This document shows positions 6,660 through 15,259 of a stretch of DNA of 21,317 nucleotides, in pieces. Under the pieces are notes generated by a model. The model searched no databases. It saw only the letters and a list, made by a program, of their open reading frames with translations, and was not told the DNA's origin. Source of the stretch: a virus; the IMG/VR virus record IMGVR_UViG_3300042465_002783, positions 1 to 21,317 of that record; one strand, given 5' to 3'. Positions within the stretch are counted from its first letter, which is position 1. The number at the start of each line of letters is the position of its first letter. The position numbers were made by a program, and so were the translations under genes.

Positions 6660-7220
6660 ATGAATTGGAAAAACATAACCATCCACCAACTGCAAGAGAT
6701 TCACTCTTGTCGTGATATGTCTGACCTTGAAAGGCAGATGAACATCCTTGCCATTGCTTTGAATCTTTCAATGGATGAGGTCGAGTCAATGACATTGGAC
6801 AAGCTCACAACCGAGTTTGCAAAGTTGGCGTTCTTAAACGACCTACCAAAAGCACCGATTCAATTTATGTTCAAACTGCGTGGCAGATATTTCCGATTAG
6901 CCAAAACGCCAAACGAGATGTGTGGACACCACTTCATTGAACTCCAGCAGGTATTCAACGGAGATGTGATTGAATCGCTCAACAAGATTGTTGCGTTGCT
7001 TTCCGTTGAGGTTGATTTCTTTGGAAGGAATAAGAAGGTTGTTGATGCTCAAGCACACTATGAGGACAAATGTGCGTTGATGATGCACTTGCCCGTTCCA
7101 CTTCCGTACACCTATGCTCTTTTTTTTTTGGAAGTTTATCCCGAATTATTGAAAAATATCCTCTCCTCTTTGACGGATCAGATGAAGGAGATGAAAGAGC
7201 AGTTGACCAAAGCCCAATAG
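6660..7220 (+). CDS. Tail assembly chaperone-like protein (gpG-like), zero-frame product
   Basis: A 186-residue protein: MNWKNITIHQLQEIHS start, a helical middle, then MMHLPVPLPYTYALFFLEVY and a charged helical end (DQMKEMKEQLTKAQ). The W..iti.q...l opening and size recall tail assembly chaperones of Bacteroidota phages. These keep the tape measure soluble, and many are made in two forms by -1 frameshifting. Codons 153-156 sit in a run of ten T (7120-7129). The next gene is in the -1 frame, which at this locus opens across the T run, so a gpG/gpGT-like pair is possible (see finding). The tape measure lies 4 kb downstream. A role in head or connector assembly is an alternative. Confidence 0.55.
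   Translation: MNWKNITIHQLQEIHSCRDMSDLERQMNILAIALNLSMDEVESMTLDKLTTEFAKLAFLNDLPKAPIQFMFKLRGRYFRLAKTPNEMCGHHFIELQQVFNGDVIESLNKIVALLSVEVDFFGRNKKVVDAQAHYEDKCALMMHLPVPLPYTYALFFLEVYPELLKNILSSLTDQMKEMKEQLTKAQ
7120..7129 (+). other. Ten-T run: candidate -1 frameshift site or homopolymer error
   Basis: Ten consecutive T bases encode Leu-Phe-Phe-Leu in the chaperone-like frame. The run contains T TTT TTT in the correct register for tandem -1 slippage, and the -1 frame is open from before the run to 7420. A length error in the homopolymer would give the same picture. Confidence 0.4.
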
Positions 7221-7420
7221 TGTGGCTGGAGATAGTTGACAAGATTGTCAAAGGTGATCGCACCAAATGGGATTTCATTCTTCAGATGCCGTTGATTGAG
7301 TTCTTGAATTCAATGGCGTTCTACAAAGCCAAGACCAAAGAACGGCAGAAGCGTTTGGAGGATGCTGCCGGGAAAGGATTCAATCCCTACATCGTTGCTT
7401 GTTTGAATGAGATGATTTGA
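7220..7420 (+). CDS. Small protein after the tail chaperone; separate gene or -1 frameshift extension (gpT-like)
   Basis: The frame encodes WLEIVDKIVKGDRTKWDFIL, QMPLIEFLNSMAFYKAKTKE and an ending NPYIVACLNEMI. The simplest start is the GTG at 7220-7222, which shares one base with the preceding stop (TAGTG) and gives 66 residues. The same frame is open upstream through the T run, so a -1 slip would yield a fusion of about 253 residues (156 from the upstream frame plus 97). The part between 7130 and 7219 in this frame (with LFDGSDEGDERAVDQS) looks less protein-like than the zero frame, which favours the separate-gene reading, but the position fits a gpT-like extension. Confidence 0.6.
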   Translation: MWLEIVDKIVKGDRTKWDFILQMPLIEFLNSMAFYKAKTKERQKRLEDAAGKGFNPYIVACLNEMI

Positions 7421-7447
7421 AACGAATGAGGCAATCGGCTATTTTTT
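7416..7447 (+). promoter_or_regulatory. Candidate promoter: TTTG, 20-base spacer, TATTTTTT
   Basis: TTTG at 7416-7419 is followed after exactly 20 bases by TATTTTTT at 7440-7447, which matches five of six fixed positions of the Bacteroidota -7 box. The predicted transcription start falls at about 7451, the GTG start codon. The same arrangement and spacing occur at 15814-15845. Confidence 0.45.
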
Positions 7448-7450
7448 AGC

Positions 7451-8584
7451 GTGGCTCTATCAATCACCCAACAACCCGATTCGTACGCACCAGGATTCAA
7501 CGACACGAATTTCGTGATCACTGAGTCAAGCGGTGGTATCTACACGAAAGACAATTTCAAGTTTATTGCAAATGTCAAAGTTGCAGCGACATCCGTTGCC
7601 AAGTTAAAAGCACCCATCTATTTTGGAAGTACAAACAAGGGGGTGTTCAACATTGGTCGCATCCTTGAGAGTTATGTGAGCAACGATTGGAATTTTGCAG
7701 ATACATCACCAAGCGGATGCACATCATCCTTCTCGGATTACGAGGTGGAGTTTGGGTATGAGTATTCAGCATCAGCAACGGGAACAATCACGGAGTATCT
7801 TGATTTGACTTCCGCAACTGGAACGGTTTGGAATGCTGCCTTGAATCCGTTTGATTTGGTCACTTACGCACAAGCTCAATATCTCGCCACATCATCAAGT
7901 GCAAAGTTCTTGACCAATGTCAGAACGAGGTCAATCCATCGCACTCAGAAGGATTGGTTGTATGCTTTGAAAGGTGATGCCACAAGCGTTGTTATTACCT
8001 ACTCCGATGCAAGTACACAAACATTCACATTGCCTTCGTCTAAGGTTGTGAGAATACCTGTGGGAAGCCAACTGACAATACCAGGTGCAGCGACTTACTT
8101 TGATGTGGTCTTGAAGTTGGGTGGAACTGCCAAGTCAGAAACCTATCGCATCAACATAAAAGACGAGTGCAGTAAATATGAAACAACGGATATCTTCTTT
8201 ATGAACCGACTCGGTGGATTTGATTCCTTCCGTTTCAATATGGTTAGACGAGATACATTTGAGGTTGCACGAAAGCAATTCCAATCCAATCCCTACTCAC
8301 TCGGTGCGACATACGGTTATGAGACAAGCGTCCGTACTCGTTCAAACTATCATACAACTGCAAGTCAGAAAGTGAAGCTCACATCAAACTGGATTGATGA
8401 CACCGAATCCGTTTGGTTGCGTGATCTAATTGAATCACCGGTTGTCTATATGTATGATGGCACTTTGTATGCAGTCAACATTGACAATGCAACCTATGAG
8501 CAAAAGAAAGGTGTGCAGGACAAGTTGTTCAACCTTGAACTTGATGTTACCTTGTCATTCGCTGACAAATCACAACGCTTATGA
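7451..8584 (+). CDS. Tail-tip / distal-tail structural protein (Bacteroidota phage type)
   Basis: A 377-residue, beta-rich, Thr/Ser-rich protein starting at GTG. The opening ALSITQQPDSYAPGFNDTNF followed by VITESS and NFKFIANVKV is characteristic of a recurrent structural protein of Bacteroidota phages in which a short beta-sandwich domain precedes a larger body; these are often near the tail tip. The C-terminal third contains a conserved-looking CSKYETTDIFFMNRLGGFDS segment. It ends at 8584, overlapping the next start as ATGA (8581-8584). No enzymatic motif is seen. The GTG start follows a promoter-like CTATTTTTTAGC. Confidence 0.6.
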   Translation: MALSITQQPDSYAPGFNDTNFVITESSGGIYTKDNFKFIANVKVAATSVAKLKAPIYFGSTNKGVFNIGRILESYVSNDWNFADTSPSGCTSSFSDYEVEFGYEYSASATGTITEYLDLTSATGTVWNAALNPFDLVTYAQAQYLATSSSAKFLTNVRTRSIHRTQKDWLYALKGDATSVVITYSDASTQTFTLPSSKVVRIPVGSQLTIPGAATYFDVVLKLGGTAKSETYRINIKDECSKYETTDIFFMNRLGGFDSFRFNMVRRDTFEVARKQFQSNPYSLGATYGYETSVRTRSNYHTTASQKVKLTSNWIDDTESVWLRDLIESPVVYMYDGTLYAVNIDNATYEQKKGVQDKLFNLELDVTLSFADKSQRL

Positions 8585-11310
8585 TCAGGTTATTAGTCAA
8601 TAACTCACCAGTTGACCTATCGGACAACTTTGACATTCTCATCTCCAAGTCAATTGCCGACATCAAGTCACCTGAAACAAGGTCAAGTGAGTGGACAAAG
8701 ACGGTTGTCATTCCTGGTACTCGTGCCAACAACAAGTTATTTGGTCACATCTTTGAGGTTGAACAAACCATTCAAGGAACTACGCAGTTTGCACCCGACT
8801 TCAATCCGAACAAGAAAGCGGATGTCATGGTGTTGCTTGATGAGGTTGAGCAGTTGCGTGGATTCATCCGATTGATTCAAATCAATGTGCTGGATTCAAC
8901 GGACATCCAATATGAATGTTCACTACACGGACAAACGGCTGATCTATTCACGACCATCGCAGACCGCAAATTGAATGTGTTGAACTTCAGCGAATACAAT
9001 CACACATTGTCAAGTGGCACGGTGATAAATTCTTGGGATACAAGCATTGTCAAGAACGCAACAACTCAAGCGTTTGCCTATGGTGAAGGTTATTTGTACG
9101 CCCTGATAGACAAAGGATATTCAACGGTGAGAAACATCAATCGCTTTGATGTGCCATCAATGACTCCTTGCCTTTATGCAAAGACCATCGTTGACAAGAT
9201 ATTCACCAACGCTGGTTATTCATACACGAACGATTCATTCTTCAACAATGACCGATTCAAACGCTTAGTGATTCCACCACCAAACGGATTGCTTGTTGAT
9301 GCAATCACATTGGAACAACGAAGGTTCAAAGCAGGTAGATCAAGCAGTCAACTTTTGCTAACTGGTGGTACATTGATTTTCAATGTAGATTCAGGTGGTA
9401 ACTTTTACGACAACGGCAATAACTACAACACAACTACCGGTGCTTACATTGTACCTGCTGGAGGGAACTATGTCTTTGAAGCATACTTGGAACTTTTGTT
9501 GAGTAACATATTCCCGTCAATACTTACCACTACTTTCGGAATTGGTATTGGAATATATGTGAATGATAAGCTGATTAAAAAATCACTTGTTGGAAATACG
9601 ATTGGAGGAACTCGTGCGTATCACCTACATTTTGACTTGCAGAATCTATTGGTTGGAGATAGCGTCAAATTAAAAATGATGGGGGTGTATAATGTTGTTA
9701 ATAACTATCAATTAACTGATGCCCAATTCACATTGGCAATGGTTGTCAATTCATTCTTGGAAAACAACTGTACTGGGTTTAATTATGGGTATGGGTCAAC
9801 AACGGATTTTGCTCAGTTCTTAAATTCCGAAGTCAAGCAATCCGATATGCTGATGAGCTTTGTCAAGATGTTCAATTTGTACATTGAGCCAAGCCAAGAC
9901 CAGCCCAAGATACTTCGCATCGTTCCAAGAGATGATTTCTACAATGGGGTAAATGTGGATTGGACAAAGAAACTTGATTACTCACAACCCGTTGAGATTG
10001 TTCCGATGGGTGATCTTGATGCAAACCCTTATGTATTCACTTACAAAGAGGGAGCAGATACATCCAACAAAGAATATCAAGAAATGTATCAATCAACTTA
10101 TGGCTCACGCACATACAAGATTGACAATGACTTTGTAAAAACGGAGAAGAAGATTGACATTGTGTTCTCGCCTACCCAAATCAAGAACTACAACAACAAC
10201 CAAAAGAACTTTGTGTTGAGTTATGTGGAATCTGAGAAGGATGGTGATTTGCGTATAATGTATTACGGAGGTTTGCAATCCGATGTGTATTGGGATTTGT
10301 TGTTGTTTTCATATATGGATTCCATCGTTTATCCGCAAACCAAATTGCCGATGACGATTCACTACGATTCAGTTACGGCTCCAACATTTGACATACTATT
10401 TGGGATGCCGAAAGAATTGGGTGTTGGTGCTGGTTATCAATACGGCAACTTCAACCTTGTCACAAATTTCTATTATCGTTTCATCACGGAGATCACCAAC
10501 AAGAACTCCAAGATTGTAAGAGCTTATTTCAGAATCACGCCATCGGATTGGTACAACTTGCGATTCAACAACTTGTATTTCTTTGAAGGTCAATACTGGA
10601 GATTGAACAAGGTCAGCGATTACAATCCGGTTGAAGAAGGCGTTTATGAATGCGAATTTCTTTTGGCTCAGTTCATCCCACCGGCAACACAAACCATCAA
10701 AGTGGTGGGTGCTGGAACGGCTGGAGGTGAGCAAGTGGAAACCTATGGTGATTTGTATCCAGCAGGTAACTTTCCATTCAAACCGGGCATCAAAGGCATC
10801 AGCGTTGGCACAAGTCAGAGTGATGGAAGTGGTGTGTTTGTGGGAACGGGAATTGTCCAATCTCCAATCAACATCAACAACTCAGGACTTGGAGTGATTG
10901 ACACCGTCTTTGGGGTGGGCGTTGATGGAAGTGTGGCACTTGTCTGCGATGACTTTGAAGTTACCAAATCGGACACACTCTATGTCGGCAACTTTGAGAT
11001 GTATCCAAACTATTTGAGTGGTGGTGCAGTTACAACCGTATCAGCAAATTACTCGGCAACCAAAAATGATTGGTTGATCATCGCATCAACAACTGCCGGG
11101 AATTTTACAATCACTCTACCCGATCCAACTGGACTAAGTGGTAAAACTTGGATTATCAAAAAGCCATTAGCCGGACATCAAGTGACCATTGCCACCGCAA
11201 CTGCTGCACAAATAGACGGCAGTGACACGCACACACAAACAGCACATCATTCATACGATGTCATCACTACTGATGGCGTTGAATTTTACATAATAGCAGA
11301 AGGACACTAA
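8581..11310 (+). CDS. Large tail-tip/baseplate-hub protein with inserted C1q/TNF-like domain and fibre-like C-terminus
   Basis: A 909-residue structural protein. Residues 1-240 (LSDNFDILISKSIADIKSPE; WTKTVVIPGTRANNKLFGHI) match the opening of large tail proteins of Bacteroidota phages. Residues about 250-395 look like an inserted C1q/TNF-type jelly roll: FYDNGNNYNTTTGAYIVPAG, YVFEAYLEL, IGIYVNDKLI, LLVGDSVKLKMM. Residues 405-470 resume the hub-like part (MLMSFVKMFNLYIEPSQDQ; LRIVPRDDFYNG). Residues 700-909 are Gly/Thr-rich and fibre-like, with NFTITLPDPTGLSGKTWIIK near the end. It probably contacts the receptor. It overlaps the tail-tip gene upstream as ATGA, and its TAA shares the A at 11310 with the tape-measure ATG (TAATG). 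Confidence 0.65.
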   Translation: MIRLLVNNSPVDLSDNFDILISKSIADIKSPETRSSEWTKTVVIPGTRANNKLFGHIFEVEQTIQGTTQFAPDFNPNKKADVMVLLDEVEQLRGFIRLIQINVLDSTDIQYECSLHGQTADLFTTIADRKLNVLNFSEYNHTLSSGTVINSWDTSIVKNATTQAFAYGEGYLYALIDKGYSTVRNINRFDVPSMTPCLYAKTIVDKIFTNAGYSYTNDSFFNNDRFKRLVIPPPNGLLVDAITLEQRRFKAGRSSSQLLLTGGTLIFNVDSGGNFYDNGNNYNTTTGAYIVPAGGNYVFEAYLELLLSNIFPSILTTTFGIGIGIYVNDKLIKKSLVGNTIGGTRAYHLHFDLQNLLVGDSVKLKMMGVYNVVNNYQLTDAQFTLAMVVNSFLENNCTGFNYGYGSTTDFAQFLNSEVKQSDMLMSFVKMFNLYIEPSQDQPKILRIVPRDDFYNGVNVDWTKKLDYSQPVEIVPMGDLDANPYVFTYKEGADTSNKEYQEMYQSTYGSRTYKIDNDFVKTEKKIDIVFSPTQIKNYNNNQKNFVLSYVESEKDGDLRIMYYGGLQSDVYWDLLLFSYMDSIVYPQTKLPMTIHYDSVTAPTFDILFGMPKELGVGAGYQYGNFNLVTNFYYRFITEITNKNSKIVRAYFRITPSDWYNLRFNNLYFFEGQYWRLNKVSDYNPVEEGVYECEFLLAQFIPPATQTIKVVGAGTAGGEQVETYGDLYPAGNFPFKPGIKGISVGTSQSDGSGVFVGTGIVQSPININNSGLGVIDTVFGVGVDGSVALVCDDFEVTKSDTLYVGNFEMYPNYLSGGAVTTVSANYSATKNDWLIIASTTAGNFTITLPDPTGLSGKTWIIKKPLAGHQVTIATATAAQIDGSDTHTQTAHHSYDVITTDGVEFYIIAEGH

Positions 11311-13139
11311 TGGCACTAAACGCAACGATTGACTTAACCGTCAAAAAACCTGACTTCAAATCAATGAAGTCCGAAATAAAGGCACTAACCATCGAAGCCC
11401 AACAGGCGGTGATGCAGTTTGGCGAGTTCTCACCTGAAGCACGAAAGGCAGAAGCGGCACTTGCATCTGCTCGTGATAGGATGGATGACTTCAATGATCG
11501 TGTGAAAGCGGTCAATCCCGACAAGTTCGCACAATTACAAACAGTTGTTTCGGGTGTTGCTCGTGGATTCCAAGCAGCACAAGGGGCAATGGCGTTGTTC
11601 GGCAATCAATCAAAGGACTTGGAAAAGACAATGGTCAAACTGCAAGGTGCGATGGCACTTGCCGATGGTCTTGAAGGTCTTGGAAAAGTTCAACAACAAT
11701 TCACGGCAATTGCAGGAAACATCAAAGGTGGTGTGATTAACGCATTCAAAGCGTTGGGCAATATGTCTACTTTGGCATTTGGCGTGATTGGAGTTGCATT
11801 GACATTGATCATCACCAATTTTGATACACTCAAAAAAGCCGTGATGAGTTTGATTCCTGGTCTTGGCAAGATGGCGGATGTCATTGGTGGATTAGTTCAG
11901 CAGTTTACCGATTTCGTTGGTGTGACATCCGCACAAGATAGAGCATTAGACAAGTTGAACAAGACAACTGCAAAATCAAATGAGCAACTTGACCGAGAGA
12001 TTGCACTCTTAAAAGCACGAGGAGATGAGGTTGGTGCATTTAGCAAACAACGGGAGAAGTTGACTAATGACTTAGCACAAGCTCGTGCAAACTACGGCAA
12101 GAACACGGAGAAGGAATGGGGCAAGATAATTCTTGACACCAAGAATGCGTTGGAGATTTTGGAAGTTGAAGAAGGCAAGTACGCAACAACCCAAGCACAA
12201 GCACAAACCGATGCCAACAAGGAATCAGAAGCCAAACGCAAAGCAAGGATTGCAAAAGAACTACAAGACGAACTGGATAGACAAGCCAAACTTGAAGCCA
12301 TAAGAAAGACCCATCTTGATCAGGTTATTTCCGCTGAGTTGTCAGCAAATGACGCAGCACGACAAAGCCGTTTGGCACAAGCAACAACTGAGGATGAACG
12401 GATTCAAATAGAATATGAGAACAAACTTGCAGCATTAAAAGAAGCACAAATTCAAGAACAAATTGCGGTTGCCGGGAATGCTGAAGCGTTGGCGTTAATT
12501 GATCAGAAATACGCGGATTTGGCAATTGTAGCAACTGCTGACGTGGATGCAGCAGAACTTGCACTTAACAAAAAGAATGTTGCGGATCAATTAAAACTTG
12601 ACGAAGAAGAAGCGGCAAAGAAAAAAGTAATCAACGACAAAGCAACTGCCGATGCACTTGCCAACGATGCTGCCATAAAGCAATCTAAACAAGATTTATT
12701 TGATGCGTCTATAGGTTTGGCAAATGCTGTGATTGGTCTTGTTGGTCAACAAACTGCTGCTGGAAAAGTATTGGCGTTGGGAACAATCGCAGCAGATACG
12801 GCAATGAGTATTTCAAACGCAATGACCGTGACAACATCACCATCACCGGACAATGTCGCAACGGGTGGTATTGCTGGTATTGCAAAATATGTGGCACTTG
12901 CAGCAATGATTCTGAACAATGCAAAGAGAGCAAAGGATATCTTGAAAGGTGGTCAGCCATCCGCATCAGCACCAGCACAAATGAACGGAGGAGGAATTCC
13001 ACAAATGTCTGCACCAAATATCAGCTCATCACTTCCGTCAGTAAGCGGATTTGATACCAAAGTATTTGTGACTGAAGGTGACATCAGAAGAACAACTGAT
13101 CGTGTGGATACGACAAGAAAAGTGTCCGTTGTCAAATAG
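11310..13139 (+). CDS. Tail tape measure protein
   Basis: A 609-residue protein, mostly helical. Residues 1-130 form an N-terminal helical region (LTVKKPDFKSMKSEIKALTI); a hydrophobic segment sits at 152-169 (MSTLAFGVIGVALTLIIT); a long coiled coil rich in Ala/Lys/Glu runs from about 215 to 470; a second hydrophobic, Ala/Gly-rich part follows at 470-550. The C-terminus (VFVTEGDIRRTTDRVDTTRK) matches a typical end of Bacteroidota phage tape measures (v.vtesDi...q.Rv). At about 0.15 nm per residue, a family rule of thumb, 609 residues would suit a tail near 90 nm. The ATG overlaps the upstream stop as TAATG. Confidence 0.8.
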   Translation: MALNATIDLTVKKPDFKSMKSEIKALTIEAQQAVMQFGEFSPEARKAEAALASARDRMDDFNDRVKAVNPDKFAQLQTVVSGVARGFQAAQGAMALFGNQSKDLEKTMVKLQGAMALADGLEGLGKVQQQFTAIAGNIKGGVINAFKALGNMSTLAFGVIGVALTLIITNFDTLKKAVMSLIPGLGKMADVIGGLVQQFTDFVGVTSAQDRALDKLNKTTAKSNEQLDREIALLKARGDEVGAFSKQREKLTNDLAQARANYGKNTEKEWGKIILDTKNALEILEVEEGKYATTQAQAQTDANKESEAKRKARIAKELQDELDRQAKLEAIRKTHLDQVISAELSANDAARQSRLAQATTEDERIQIEYENKLAALKEAQIQEQIAVAGNAEALALIDQKYADLAIVATADVDAAELALNKKNVADQLKLDEEEAAKKKVINDKATADALANDAAIKQSKQDLFDASIGLANAVIGLVGQQTAAGKVLALGTIAADTAMSISNAMTVTTSPSPDNVATGGIAGIAKYVALAAMILNNAKRAKDILKGGQPSASAPAQMNGGGIPQMSAPNISSSLPSVSGFDTKVFVTEGDIRRTTDRVDTTRKVSVVK

Positions 13140-13140
13140 T

Positions 13141-13150
13141 GCTATTTAAG
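13141..13150 (+). promoter_or_regulatory. CTATTT box before the protease gene
   Basis: GCTATTTAAG lies 14 bases before the ATG at 13155, at the same distance as the boxes ahead of 7451, 15850 and 21208. No TTTG is present 20 bases upstream. The downstream AAGAAAG could also act in ribosome binding. Confidence 0.3.
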
Positions 13151-13154
13151 AAAG

Positions 13155-13736
13155 ATGAAGTTACCAGTATACCGATTAGACATCAACGAGTTTGACGAAG
13201 AGACAGGCATTGAGTTTGTTTCTTTGGTTGAAACTCCAGCCATACAAAAGGACTTTCTTGCATTTGCAGAAATCACCCAAAGGTTTGAAATCAAGGATGA
13301 AGAAAAACGCATCGTTACAGGTGCAGCAATGATTGCTGATCTACCCATCTACCGAAGGGACGATGTTCGTGGAGAATACTATGTGGTATTTGACAAAGAG
13401 AGCATCTTCAAAATTGCCAAGAAGTGGGCAAGAGGCAACAAGTACGATGCGGTGAACACTCACCACAAAACACCAATCGCAGATGGCGTGAGCTTATTTG
13501 AATCATACATCATTGATCGTGAACGGGGCGTGATGCCACCGAAGGGATTTGAAGAAGTTGCCGATGGTTCTTGGTTTGTCAGTTACTTGATTGACAACGA
13601 AGAAGTTTGGTCAAAGGTGAAGTCAGGCGAGTTCAAAGGATTCTCGGTTGAGGGTGTTTTTGACTTTCCCGTTGATGCTGATGAGCAACTAATTGAGGAG
13701 ATGAAATCCTTGCTTTCCAAATGGAATGGCAAATAA
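13155..13736 (+). CDS. XkdF-like prohead serine protease (Peptidase_S78_2 family)
   Basis: A 193-residue protein expected to mature the capsid by cleaving scaffold and other head proteins. It begins MKLPVYRLDINEFDEETGIE, then FVSLVETPAIQKDF, a family opening. Candidate catalytic residues are H103 or H104 (NTHHKTPIADGVSLFESYII) and S164 (SGEFKGFSVEGVFDF). The GxWF and E-x-W-x-x-V-K-x-G-E-x-x-GFSVEG elements are those of XkdF-type proteases. It is a separate short protease, not fused to the scaffold, followed by scaffold-like and capsid genes in the canonical order. Confidence 0.85.
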   Translation: MKLPVYRLDINEFDEETGIEFVSLVETPAIQKDFLAFAEITQRFEIKDEEKRIVTGAAMIADLPIYRRDDVRGEYYVVFDKESIFKIAKKWARGNKYDAVNTHHKTPIADGVSLFESYIIDRERGVMPPKGFEEVADGSWFVSYLIDNEEVWSKVKSGEFKGFSVEGVFDFPVDADEQLIEEMKSLLSKWNGK

Positions 13737-13738
13737 AA

Positions 13739-13769
13739 TTGCAACACTTAAAACAAAAACCTAATTATA
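13739..13769 (+). promoter_or_regulatory. Weak promoter candidate before the scaffold/capsid genes
   Basis: TTG at 13739-13741 and TAATTATA at 13762-13769 have a 20-base spacer, the same as the two better candidates, but the -7 box matches only four of six fixed positions. The 39-base gap is unusually AT-rich for this compact genome, and the capsid genes need strong expression. Confidence 0.25.
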
Positions 13770-13775
13770 TAACAA

Positions 13776-14309
13776 ATGAACGCAAAAGAAACACTCAAGG
13801 AAATCCGCACAATGCTTGGATTCTCTGACGAAGAAATCAAAGTTGAGATGGCAACCGCCACCTTGACTGATGGGACTGTAATCTCTTACGAAGGTGAATT
13901 GGCAATCGGTACTGCGATCTTCGTTGAAACTGCTGAAGGTCAATTGGCTGCTCCTGATGCCACACACGAATTAGAGGGTGGGATGTTGGTGACAACTGTT
14001 GACGGAATCGTTACCGAAATTGTTGAACCTGAAATCGAAGTTGAAGTTGAAGCCGAAGAGTTCGCAACCGTATCTGCATTCAACGAAGTAGTTGCCAAGA
14101 TGGAAACTGCAATCGCTGAATTGACTGCTAAGGTGGCAACATTGACTGCATCAAACAACACACACAAAGAAGCAATGAGCAAAGCAATCGACTTGATCGA
14201 GAAAGTTGCTGACTTGCCTTCAGAAGAACCAACCAAAACTCCCGTTTCAAACAAGAAGAATGATCAGTTTGAAGCATTGAAAAGATTAAAAAACTCACTA
14301 AATAAATAA
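13776..14309 (+). CDS. Capsid scaffold-like protein (putative)
   Basis: A 177-residue acidic protein between the protease and the major capsid gene. Residues 1-25 are helical (KETLKEIRTMLGFSDEEIK). Residues 25-85 form a small beta domain (LTDGTVISYEGELAIGTAIF; LEGGMLVTTVDGIVTEI). A Glu/Val repeat (EPEIEVEVEAEEF) leads to a coiled coil at about 95-150 and a basic C-terminus (FEALKRLKNSLNK). Position, acidity, coiled coil and basic tail fit a scaffold; the beta domain is also seen in Bacteroidota phage head proteins of this position. It could instead be a minor head or decoration protein. Confidence 0.55.
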   Translation: MNAKETLKEIRTMLGFSDEEIKVEMATATLTDGTVISYEGELAIGTAIFVETAEGQLAAPDATHELEGGMLVTTVDGIVTEIVEPEIEVEVEAEEFATVSAFNEVVAKMETAIAELTAKVATLTASNNTHKEAMSKAIDLIEKVADLPSEEPTKTPVSNKKNDQFEALKRLKNSLNK

Positions 14310-14318
14310 ACTAAAACT

Positions 14319-15248
14319 ATGGCATTTTCAGTCGGATCTCTCGTTAATTACAACAACGAACAATCAACAGACTTGTTGGTTAAAGCATTGTTCAGCGGCA
14401 AAACTGCTGCTGCGATGTACGCTGCTAACCAAGTGCAGGTAGGTGTTAAATCATCTGCTGCCTTGAACATCATCGCTTCAACTGTATTCTTTCAAGCCGA
14501 TGGCTGCGGATACAATCCAAGTGGTACAACTACCTTCACACAAAGAAACATCACCGTTGGTGCTGTGAAAGTTGAAGAAACTCTTTGTCCTAAAACTTTG
14601 GAAGCAAAGTGGATGCAAACACAAATCATGCCTGGCTCACCAACAATGATTCCTTTCGAAGAGCAGATTGGTAACGAGAAGGTAGCCGTGATTGCACAAA
14701 CTTTGGAAACTGCTCTTTGGCAGGGTGATACTGCAAGTGGCAATCCTAACTTGAACCGCTTTGATGGTTTGAACAAGATCATCTCTGCTGCATCTCCAAC
14801 ATTGGCAAACGCTGCCCCAACAACTTTCACAACTGTAACTTCTGCAAACATTGATGAAATTTTGGATCAAGTTTATGCAAACATCCCTGCTGCCGTTGCT
14901 GAGAAAAGCGACTTGGTTTGCTTCTTGGGAATCGATGCTTACAAATTGATGTTGGTAAACTTGAAGAACGCTAACTTGTTTCATTATGTTGCTGATGCAG
15001 CTACTACAATGGAGATGGTGTATCCTGGTACTAATATGAAGTTGATCGGAGTTGGTGGTTTGAACGGAACAAACAAGATTGTTGCTGGTTCATTGTCTAA
15101 CTTCTTCTTAGGAACTGACCTTGCAAATGAAGAAGAAATCACAAAGCTGTGGTATTCAGAGGACTCAGACGAAGTGCGTTTCCGTTTGACTTTCAAGTAT
15201 GGTGTGCAGGTTGCATTCCCATCTGAAGTTGTTTATTTCACCCTTTAA
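14319..15248 (+). CDS. Major capsid protein (HK97-fold, putative)
   Basis: A 309-residue protein following protease and scaffold-like genes. There is an N-terminal helical region (STDLLVKALFSGKTAAAMYA), an extended-loop-like and Ala/Thr-rich middle (MIPFEEQIGNEKVAVIAQTL; ALWQGDTASGNPNLNRFDGL), a helical/beta core (ANIDEILDQVYANIPAAVAE) and a typical ending (VRFRLTFKYGVQVAFPSEVV). Its synonymous choices favour T-ending codons (GCT, TCT, CCT) more than the tail genes do, as expected for the most abundant product. The 309-residue length suits HK97-type capsids without a fused protease. Confidence 0.8.
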   Translation: MAFSVGSLVNYNNEQSTDLLVKALFSGKTAAAMYAANQVQVGVKSSAALNIIASTVFFQADGCGYNPSGTTTFTQRNITVGAVKVEETLCPKTLEAKWMQTQIMPGSPTMIPFEEQIGNEKVAVIAQTLETALWQGDTASGNPNLNRFDGLNKIISAASPTLANAAPTTFTTVTSANIDEILDQVYANIPAAVAEKSDLVCFLGIDAYKLMLVNLKNANLFHYVADAATTMEMVYPGTNMKLIGVGGLNGTNKIVAGSLSNFFLGTDLANEEEITKLWYSEDSDEVRFRLTFKYGVQVAFPSEVVYFTL

Positions 15249-15259
15249 TCTAAGGTAGG

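Noticed and set aside
7070-7219. Start of the second chaperone-region gene at 7070
   Set aside because: A start here would overlap the chaperone gene by 150 bases with poor protein-like sequence; GTG at 7220 or a frameshift at the T run explains the frame better.
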